Origin: Actinomycetes bacterium
GTDB lineage: Bacteria > Actinomycetota > Acidimicrobiia > Acidimicrobiales > Palsa-688
DNA length: 58,960 bases
NCBI GenBank assembly: GCA_021809105.1
Contig: JAKBAM010000010.1
Span: 1 to 58,960 of the forward strand
Reading direction: 5' to 3'
The stretch's first letter is position 1; each line of letters begins with the position of its first letter. A program made the translations under genes and the position numbers. Below, piece after piece: positions 53,288-58,960 of the stretch. A model generated the notes under the pieces. The model was not told where the DNA came from and searched no databases. It worked only from the letters and a program-made list of their open reading frames with translations.

Positions 53288-54040
53288 GTGTACGACGCCA
53301 TCCATGCAGAGACCATCTACATCCCGGGCGACGTCGGGGAGATGATCGAAGCGTACTTCGCCACTCCGCTCGGACCCGGTCCGTTCGGGTCGGTCGTCGT
53401 AGTGCACCACGCGCCTGGTTACGACGAGGCGACGAAGGAGATCACCAGGAAGTTCGCCACGGCCGGCTTCATCGCCTTGTGCCCGAACCTCTACAGCCGG
53501 GAGGCTCCCCCCGGACTCGATGCCAAGGAGGCCGCCAAGCATGTACGCGCTTCCGGGGGCGTCCCTGACGATCAGGTCGTTGGGGACCTGACGGGATCAG
53601 CCACCTACCTGCGAGCACGGGCATCCGCCAACGGCAGTGTCGGCGTCATCGGATACTGCACGGGCGGGCGCCAGGCTGTGCTGGCGGCGTGCAGGACCGA
53701 TCTGAGCGCGGCGGTCGACTGCTACGGCGCCTATGTCACGAGATCGGCTCCAGACGAAGACCCGCTCCCAAGGCCGTCAATCGCCTCGCTCCTCGGTGAC
53801 CTCAGCTGCCCGCTGCTCGGGCTCTTCGGAGCCGAGGACCCGGCGCCCTCTCGCGCCGAGGTAGCGGAGCTGGAGACCGCTCTCGAGCAGCTCGGGAAGG
53901 ACTACGAGATCCACGTCTACGAGGATGCGGGTCACGCCTTCTTCTCCGTCGACAGCCCCAAATACCGGACGGCGGCAGCGCTCGACGGGTGGGTCAAGGT
54001 GTGCGATTGGTTCTCTCGCTACCTCACCTCTCCGGCGTGA
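53288..54040 (+). CDS. Dienelactone hydrolase family protein
   Basis: A 250-residue alpha/beta hydrolase with a cysteine nucleophile in GYCTGG, an acidic residue likely in LFGAEDPAPS and the histidine in DAGHAFFS, the dienelactone hydrolase triad. It probably hydrolyses a lactone or enol ester formed in ring cleavage. The GTG start at 53288 lies 45 bp after the monooxygenase. The downstream reductase begins 8 bp after its stop. Confidence 0.9.
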   Translation: MYDAIHAETIYIPGDVGEMIEAYFATPLGPGPFGSVVVVHHAPGYDEATKEITRKFATAGFIALCPNLYSREAPPGLDAKEAAKHVRASGGVPDDQVVGDLTGSATYLRARASANGSVGVIGYCTGGRQAVLAACRTDLSAAVDCYGAYVTRSAPDEDPLPRPSIASLLGDLSCPLLGLFGAEDPAPSRAEVAELETALEQLGKDYEIHVYEDAGHAFFSVDSPKYRTAAALDGWVKVCDWFSRYLTSPA

Positions 54041-54048
54041 GCCCTTCA

Positions 54049-54621
54049 ATGAGTGTGGCTGGTCGCGACGGCGTGCCAGCTGCTCCCTCCGGCGGACACC
54101 CACACCCGGGCGACCTCGCGTCCGGCGCCTCCGGCGGCGTGGAGGAACTGAAGGCCGTCATGGGTCATTTCGCCACCGGGGTTGCTGTTGTCACCGCCAT
54201 GGAGGACACCGGTCCGATCGGCTTCACTTGCCAGAGCGTGCTTTCCCTGTCCCTGGACCCGCCGCTGCTGGCGCTGGCGCCGGCGAAGACGTCGACGAGC
54301 TGGCCCCGGATCCGTGTCGCGGGCCGATTTTGTGTCAACATCCTGGCGGACACCCAAGTCGACGTCTGCCGGGCCTTCGCCCGCTCGGGCGGTGACAAGT
54401 TCTCAGGCATCGAATGGTCTACCGGCACCACCGGCGCTCCGGTGATCCTGTCCTCCCTCGCGTGGGTCGAGTGCACTCTGGAGCTGGCCCACGACGCCGG
54501 CGACCACGAGCTCGTGATCGGGCGGGTCGTCGGATTGGCCGTCGGCGACGGGAAGCCGCTGGTTTTCTTCCGCAGCCGCTTCGCCGCGCTGTCCGACTCG
54601 CCGCTGTCGGGGACGCGCTAG
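54049..54621 (+). CDS. Flavin reductase family protein (HpaC/RutF-like)
   Basis: A 190-residue NAD(P)H:flavin reductase. VMGHFATGVAVVTAMEDTGPIGFTCQSVLSLSLDPPLLALAPAKTSTSW and FCVNILAD follow the flavin reductase-like domain pattern. It should supply reduced flavin to the LLM monooxygenase of the same operon. An N-terminal stretch of some 30 residues is Gly/Pro-rich. Its TAG stop overlaps the TAG stop of the convergent esterase gene (CTAG). Confidence 0.88.
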   Translation: MSVAGRDGVPAAPSGGHPHPGDLASGASGGVEELKAVMGHFATGVAVVTAMEDTGPIGFTCQSVLSLSLDPPLLALAPAKTSTSWPRIRVAGRFCVNILADTQVDVCRAFARSGGDKFSGIEWSTGTTGAPVILSSLAWVECTLELAHDAGDHELVIGRVVGLAVGDGKPLVFFRSRFAALSDSPLSGTR

Positions 54622-55853
54622 GCCGCCGAGGCGGTGATCACGACGTTTCGCTGGAGCCAGGCCCAGATCAGGTTGCCGGCGGAGGGCGTTCCCCCCCGGA
54701 CCGAGGTGGCAGCTACACCCTGCGGCCATGAGTGGCTGCCGCCCGGATACAGGGCATAGGCCACCCTGCCGGCGCCGGAGCAATGCGACCAGGTGTCCAC
54801 CGTCGCCACCCCGGTGAGAGACTGCGCCCCGGCGGGCGCGCACCCGTCGAGCTGGCGCCATTGCGCCACCGTGCTCTGCACGGACGGCTCCACGTAGCCT
54901 TGCATTACTTTCGGCCGGGACTTGCTGTAGAGCGAAAGCAGCGGGTCGTGCGAAGAAGCGACGACCATGACCGGGAGGGGGGTGATCGACGCGCAGTGGT
55001 CGACGGGGACCGCCTCGACGGCTGCGATGCCGGCGAGCAAGCCAGGATCGGCGCAAGCCACTCGGTAGGCCATGCGCCCACCGTTGGAGAAGCCCATCAT
55101 GTAGACGCGGTTGGGAGCGGCGTCGTGCTGGGCGGCCAGCACTCGGTGGATGGTCTGGGTCAGGAAGGTGACGTCGTTGAGCCCCTGCCTGTAAGCGACC
55201 CCACAGCAGCCGCCGGCATCCCAGCTCCGGCCGTAGCCGGCCGGGAAAACCAAGATGGCCGGTCCGGTGACCGAGGGCGTCCGGGTGATGGACTCGATGA
55301 TCGCCGGCGTCTGGTTTCTCCCGTGGAGCACTACGACTACAGGCAGCTTGGCCAAGCTGGCACCCCCTGGGCGGACGAGGAGGTAACTGCGGGTGATGCC
55401 GGCCACGCCGAAGCGGTGGACGCTGCTGGACCACCCTGCGGGTAGGTCGGCTAGCGGCCCCATCTGCCCGGGTTCGGTGCCCGCAGCCGCCGCGAGGGGC
55501 GTCGCGTCAGGTGGGCCGATGTAGGGGCGACCTCCTCTGGGGGAGGTGGTCGCCAGTTGGTGGGGATCGGCGGAGGACGAAGCGCGCGTGCTCGCTGACG
55601 CAGCGGAAGGCGTCGTGAGGGCCGTCGCCGGGGAGTCTGCGGGATCCGCTGGCGGGTGGGTCAGCGGCTCTGACGGCGCAGGCTTGGCGGTGTCCGCCGG
55701 GGAGAGCGAGAGTCCTACGGTCGCAGCGCGGATACGGGCAGGGCGGTCCGCACCGAGGGTTTCGACCGCCGCCGCCAGCACCAAGACGACCAAGACCAGG
55801 GCAGCCACCATCGCACCAGCGATGCGCCTACCTAATAATCGCCTGATGGGCAC
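54618..55853 (-). CDS. Membrane-anchored or secreted PHB-depolymerase-like esterase
   Basis: A 411-residue LpqC/polyhydroxybutyrate depolymerase-like alpha/beta hydrolase. A hydrophobic segment at residues 13-33 is a signal anchor. It is followed by a Pro/Ser/Ala-rich linker to about residue 140. The catalytic domain has VVVLHGRNQTPAII, the nucleophile GFSNGG, ASSHDPLL with the likely acid, and GGSHSWPQG with the histidine. Cysteine pairs (GGCCG, DGC...HC) suggest disulfides, in line with an extracytoplasmic site. The start is GTG 55853. Confidence 0.85.
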   Translation of the reverse strand: MPIRRLLGRRIAGAMVAALVLVVLVLAAAVETLGADRPARIRAATVGLSLSPADTAKPAPSEPLTHPPADPADSPATALTTPSAASASTRASSSADPHQLATTSPRGGRPYIGPPDATPLAAAAGTEPGQMGPLADLPAGWSSSVHRFGVAGITRSYLLVRPGGASLAKLPVVVVLHGRNQTPAIIESITRTPSVTGPAILVFPAGYGRSWDAGGCCGVAYRQGLNDVTFLTQTIHRVLAAQHDAAPNRVYMMGFSNGGRMAYRVACADPGLLAGIAAVEAVPVDHCASITPLPVMVVASSHDPLLSLYSKSRPKVMQGYVEPSVQSTVAQWRQLDGCAPAGAQSLTGVATVDTWSHCSGAGRVAYALYPGGSHSWPQGVAATSVRGGTPSAGNLIWAWLQRNVVITASAA

Positions 55854-55956
55854 GGCATCCTCCGCCGGGTTCGGGTAGGTGACTAGGCCTGTAAGCGTAG
55901 GTAAGTGACGGGGGGATCAGGGCGCGCCCTAGACGTCGAGGCGACAGCGTGCCGAC

Positions 55957-56559
55957 TCAGCCATCCCGGGACAGCCGCTCAGCCGGGAGCGCTGCGAGAT
56001 CCAGCGCCATCCACGCCCCGTTGGCAAGGTGGGGGGCACCCGCCGAGAGGTTTGGTTCGAGCAGCAGGCCGGCGGAGGCCAGCGCATCCAAGGCGTGTTG
56101 GAGGACGACGCCGTGAGCGACGACCACGCCGGTAGCGCCCGGAGCGAGGGTAGAGGCGAGCCTTTGCAGCGCCGCGGAGAAGCGGCACGCCGCCTCCGCG
56201 CAGGTCTCGCCGCCGCCGCGCCGGATGTCCTCACCGTCCCGCCAGCGCCGGTACTCCTCGGGCAGCCGGCTACGCACCTCGGAATGCGTGAGGCCCTCCC
56301 ATCCCCCGAGATCCACCTCGCGCAGGGATGGGTCGACCTTCACATGGGTCCCGCATCTCGCAGCCACTACCGAGGCGGTGGCACGGGCACGCTCGAGGTC
56401 GCTCGACGCCACCCATACGGGCCGTAGCGGTGCCAGGTCGGAGGCGAGAGTGGCGGCTTGTTGTTCGCCGACCTCGTCGAGGGGCGGATCACCCATCCCT
56501 TGAAACCGCCCCCCGGCGTTCCAAGCGGTCCGGCCATGGCGAGCCACTATCAGCTTCAG
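55957..56559 (-). CDS. Histidine phosphatase family protein, possible CTG start
   Basis: A 196-200 residue branch-1 histidine phosphatase: ARHGRTAWNAGGRFQG, SSDLERARATASVVA, LREVDLGGWEGLTHSEV and VVVAHGVVLQHALD. The first standard start is GTG 56547, only three codons before the catalytic RHG. The needed first strand (LKLIV) is encoded just upstream, from a CTG at 56559 that overlaps the VOC stop by 4 bp. I therefore favour CTG. It is the last gene of the ComA operon. A phosphatase for the product of the ComA-like enzyme is a guess from context. Confidence 0.83.
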   Translation of the reverse strand: MKLIVARHGRTAWNAGGRFQGMGDPPLDEVGEQQAATLASDLAPLRPVWVASSDLERARATASVVAARCGTHVKVDPSLREVDLGGWEGLTHSEVRSRLPEEYRRWRDGEDIRRGGGETCAEAACRFSAALQRLASTLAPGATGVVVAHGVVLQHALDALASAGLLLEPNLSAGAPHLANGAWMALDLAALPAERLSRDG

Positions 56560-56984
56560 TGGATCATCCTCGGGTCGCGGTAGTGCTTGAACTCGATGAG
56601 GTTGTTGGAGGGGTCCTTGAGCACGAACGTCATATGCTCCTCCACCCGTCCCTTGAAGCGCGGCTGGCTCAGCGAGAAGAAGGGAAGGTCTCGGGTCTCG
56701 GCCAGGTACAGGACATCGTCGAACTCCTGACGCTCTCGGAAGGTGATCCCGAAATGACGGGGATAAAGGTCGGACGCCTCGCGATCCCAGTGCTCAGAGA
56801 GATGGCACACGACCTGGTCACCAAAGAAGTCGAGCGTGATGCGGTCGGGGTAGCGCCGGGCCAGGTGGCAACCGAGGCCGTCGACGTAGAAGCGTTGCAT
56901 CTCGTCGAGGTCCCGGGCCGGGATGGCCAGGTGGAAGGCGTTGGCGGGCTCACGCATAGCGCGGTCTGGCTTTCCACTCGTCAT
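56556..56984 (-). CDS. VOC-superfamily (glyoxalase/dioxygenase-fold) protein
   Basis: A 142-residue protein with two vicinal-oxygen-chelate repeats: FHLAIPARDLDEMQRFYVDGLGC in the first and HFGITFRERQEFDDVLYLAE, then TFVLKDPSNNLIEFKHYRD, in the second. Likely metal ligands are H19, H62 or H75 and E132. Members isomerise or cleave small oxygenated substrates. The substrate is unknown. The ATG at 56984 has GAGGAGG close upstream and overlaps the ComA-like gene by 35 bp. An ATG at 56957 is an alternative. Confidence 0.87.
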   Translation of the reverse strand: MTSGKPDRAMREPANAFHLAIPARDLDEMQRFYVDGLGCHLARRYPDRITLDFFGDQVVCHLSEHWDREASDLYPRHFGITFRERQEFDDVLYLAETRDLPFFSLSQPRFKGRVEEHMTFVLKDPSNNLIEFKHYRDPRMIH

Positions 56985-57756
56985 CGACCTCCTCGAAGTG
57001 CATGAGGGTGTCAGAACGCAAGCCGAGGCGGAGGGTCTCGAGGCCGATGACCTGATCCGCGGCGATGTTGCCTAGATTGACGTTGGACCCAACCCGGGTA
57101 ATGAAGTGGGTCTGGAGCGCCTTGTTGGGTGCTTCGAACAGCAGCCGGTCGACGTCGACGCCGCTACCCAAAATGTCCTCGATCAGACCCCAGCGCAGCT
57201 CGCCGTCGGGGCGGCAGATGCCGCTGCGGCCACTTTCCCTGGACTCGGTGATGACGAGCGAAGCGCCGGCCTCGAGGTCCTCGCAGATGCAATCGACCCA
57301 CTGCGAAGGCGAGAGCCGTTGCGAACGGTCGGCGTCCTTGAAGCCAACCTCGCTCAGGACCATCATCCCTCGCTCGACACACTTGCGTATGTAAGCGGAC
57401 TTTGCGGTGTTCGAGAGGTCGATGGTTCCGTTGGACACCTCGACCGCGGTGGCACCCGAGGACTCGATGAAATCGAGGAATGCCTCGAAGCGGTCCTGAG
57501 CCACATACTTCTCGAACAGTGTGCCCCCGAAGTAGAACGGCACATCGAGCTCCCGGAGGCAGGAGATCTTCTCGCCGATGTCCGCGGTGACGAGGGCGGT
57601 ACCCCAGCCGAACTTGACCATGTCGATGTGAGGCGCCGCACTGCGCATCGAATCGGAGAAATAGCCCGTTGGCAACCCCCCGTCGATGACCATGGTCAGA
57701 CCCGATTCACGGGGCTTGGCGGTGCGCTCGGGCAGGTGGAGCTCGCTGATGGGCAT
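56950..57756 (-). CDS. Phosphosulfolactate synthase-like protein (ComA family)
   Basis: A 268-residue TIM-barrel protein of the ComA family. These enzymes add sulfite to phosphoenolpyruvate to give 2-phospho-3-sulfolactate for coenzyme M or sulfolactate. Motifs are DMVKFGWGTALV, FYFGGTLFEKYV, AVEVSNGTIDLS, MVLSEVGFKD and DRLLFEAPNKALQTHFI. The ATG at 57756 has GAAAGGA eight bases upstream. Alternative roles are known in the wider family, such as plant heat-stress protein HSA32, so the reaction is inferred. Confidence 0.82.
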   Translation of the reverse strand: MPISELHLPERTAKPRESGLTMVIDGGLPTGYFSDSMRSAAPHIDMVKFGWGTALVTADIGEKISCLRELDVPFYFGGTLFEKYVAQDRFEAFLDFIESSGATAVEVSNGTIDLSNTAKSAYIRKCVERGMMVLSEVGFKDADRSQRLSPSQWVDCICEDLEAGASLVITESRESGRSGICRPDGELRWGLIEDILGSGVDVDRLLFEAPNKALQTHFITRVGSNVNLGNIAADQVIGLETLRLGLRSDTLMHFEEVDDEWKARPRYA

Positions 57757-57793
57757 CGGACGGGTCCTTTCGGTACGTGGCGATGACATGCGC

Positions 57794-58960
57794 TCAGCCG
57801 GTCGATCCGGGAACGAACGCTTCTGATCGGGGCTCGCTGGCCGGGGCGGCAGCCGAGGCGAGGGTGCGGCGTAACTCGGCGTGGCGGATCTTGCCGGTGG
57901 GCCCGGACGGCAGGCTCTCGGCCACGATGATCTGTGCAGGGCGCTTGAAGCGGGTGAGCTGGCACGCACACAGTTCGGCCAGGCGCCTCTCCAAGCCGGC
58001 GACATCTGCACCGGCGACGGGCAGCACGAAGGCGATCGGCTCCTCGCCCACGATGCGGTGGGGACGTCCGACGACCGCGGCGGAGGCCACGGCCGGGTCG
58101 GCGACCAGAACCTCCTCCACCTCTCGGGGGAACACCTTCTCGCCGCCTCGGTTTATGACGTCGTCGAGCCGACCGACGAGGAAAACGTAACCGTCGGCAT
58201 CGACCCACCCGAGGTCTCCCGTCTCCAGCCATCCGTCGACGCCGACCGCCGGGCGCGGCTGACCGGGCGACCCTGCTGGCGCAGGCGCGCTCCAATAGTT
58301 GGACACCACCCGCTCGCCGCGAATCTGGACCTGACCGACCTCGCCGGCAGGCAATGGTCGGAGGCGACGGTCCACGATCCGGAGGTCTACGTCGACAGGT
58401 AGACCGACCGAGCCTGGGCGGCGCAGGGACGTCTCCCGCGGGTTGGCGGCGATCTGGCTGGCCGCCTCTGTCATGCCGTAGGTCTCGAGCACCCCGATCC
58501 CGCAGCACCGCTCGAAGTGGTCGCGCACCGCAGCCGGTAAAGGGGCTGACGCCGAGCGGGCGAAGGCAACAGACGCTGCCACCGTGGCGGGGGGCGCCTC
58601 CCGCTCTGACAGGATCGAGATGATCGCGGGCACCAGGTTGAGCCACGTGACTTCGTGGTCGGCCACCACCTGCCAGAAGCGGCCAGCGGAGAACCTCCGA
58701 TCGACGACCAATCGACCGCCGGTAACCAGCGTGCTGAGAACCCCGACCACCAATCCGTTGATGTGGAACAGGGGTAGGGGCGAATACCCGGTGTCGCCCC
58801 CTTCGAGGCGATGGGTGGACGCCACCCCGGCAGCTGTGGCGAGGAGCTGGTCAGCGGTGAGGGGGATGATCTTCGGTTCGCCCGTGGTGCCTGAGCTGCG
58901 CAAGAGCATCGCCGCGCCAGGTTCGGGTGCGCCAGGTTCGGGTGCACCAAGCTCGGGTGC
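57794..58960 (-). CDS. AMP-binding acyl-CoA synthetase (partial, 5' end outside window)
   Basis: ATP-dependent acid-CoA ligase family, 388 codons to the stop. The P-loop-like A3 motif RSSGTTGEPKIIPLT is near the window edge, followed by YSPLPLFHINGL, ETYGMTEAASQIA, DGWLETGDLGWVDADGYVFLVGRLDDVINRGGEKVFP and the C-terminal catalytic lysine in LPSGPTGKIRHAEL. Just before the A3 motif a 15-bp repeat encodes APExG three times. The N-terminal part of 150 or more residues is missing. It lies 37 bp upstream of the ComA-like gene on the same strand. Confidence 0.93.
   Translation of the reverse strand, partial: APELGAPEPGAPEPGAAMLLRSSGTTGEPKIIPLTADQLLATAAGVASTHRLEGGDTGYSPLPLFHINGLVVGVLSTLVTGGRLVVDRRFSAGRFWQVVADHEVTWLNLVPAIISILSEREAPPATVAASVAFARSASAPLPAAVRDHFERCCGIGVLETYGMTEAASQIAANPRETSLRRPGSVGLPVDVDLRIVDRRLRPLPAGEVGQVQIRGERVVSNYWSAPAPAGSPGQPRPAVGVDGWLETGDLGWVDADGYVFLVGRLDDVINRGGEKVFPREVEEVLVADPAVASAAVVGRPHRIVGEEPIAFVLPVAGADVAGLERRLAELCACQLTRFKRPAQIIVAESLPSGPTGKIRHAELRRTLASAAAPASEPRSEAFVPGSTG
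58916..58960. repeat. 15-bp tandem repeat at the window edge
   Basis: GCCAGGTTCGGGTGC occurs twice exactly (58916-58930, 58931-58945), with a third copy (58946-58960) differing at three bases and possibly more beyond the edge. In the acyl-CoA synthetase frame it encodes APEPG, APEPG and APELG. Confidence 0.85.

Noticed and set aside
50960..54621. Alkanesulfonate (Ssu) utilisation system
   Set aside because: Importer, LLM enzyme and flavin reductase fit loosely, but UbiD, the Mo hydroxylase and dienelactone hydrolase do not, and the LLM N terminus is not SsuD-like by eye. Left as an alternative only.

Overview
The window is a GC-rich, gene-dense stretch of a bacterial chromosome with short intergenic gaps and many GTG/TTG starts. 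The gene content points to Actinomycetota: a rex-hem operon, an MshA-type glycosyltransferase, a proC gene next to a small excisionase-type HTH gene, an XRE regulator and an RsiG-like anti-sigma factor. A deep lineage such as Acidimicrobiia is my guess; no rRNA or marker was available to settle it.

Region 1 (1-12.4 kb, minus strand) is a proton-pumping NADH dehydrogenase operon in canonical order, nuoA-B-C-D-E-F-G-H-I-J-K-L, cut by the window inside nuoL. Most junctions overlap. A divergent geranylgeranyl-reductase-family gene (probably quinone or lipid side-chain reduction) follows, and a perfect 20-bp hairpin separates it from region 2.

Region 2 (13.9-26.6 kb, minus strand) holds biosynthetic and regulatory housekeeping genes: rex, precorrin-2 dehydrogenase, hemA, hemC, a cobA-hemD fusion, hemB and hemL (haem and sirohaem synthesis under a likely NADH sensor), then a small HTH gene, proC, a YbjN-like gene, mshA, an XRE regulator, an RsiG-like c-di-GMP-binding anti-sigma factor, a CdsA-like membrane protein and a MoaD-like carrier.

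Region 3 (26.7-35.2 kb, mostly plus) carries a histidine phosphatase, a YgjP-type metallopeptidase, an acyl-CoA carboxylase beta chain, a DksA-type zinc finger, a large membrane PAS-GGDEF-EAL protein with both catalytic domains intact, an M3 peptidase and tRNA-Lys(TTT).

Region 4 (35.2-54.6 kb), beyond the tRNA, is accessory in character. It has a decayed nucleotidyltransferase, an amidohydrolase, a formylglycine-generating enzyme and a large catabolic locus. Thirteen tightly packed minus-strand genes encode a NitT/TauT-type ABC importer, a RraA/HMG-aldolase-like protein, UbiD, a GntR/FCD regulator, an ACMSD-like amidohydrolase, an alpha/beta hydrolase, a three-subunit molybdenum hydroxylase, UbiX and a YtcJ-like amidohydrolase. 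Divergent from these are a luciferase-like monooxygenase, a dienelactone hydrolase and a flavin reductase. The shared 365-bp intergenic region has two good promoters, each overlapped by copies of a TGTCGnCA-type element. I read the locus as an uptake and degradation pathway for an aromatic or heteroaromatic carboxylate; the substrate is unknown.

Region 5 (54.6-58.96 kb, minus) has a secreted or membrane-anchored esterase and a four-gene operon: a truncated acyl-CoA synthetase, a ComA-like phosphosulfolactate synthase, a VOC protein and a histidine phosphatase.
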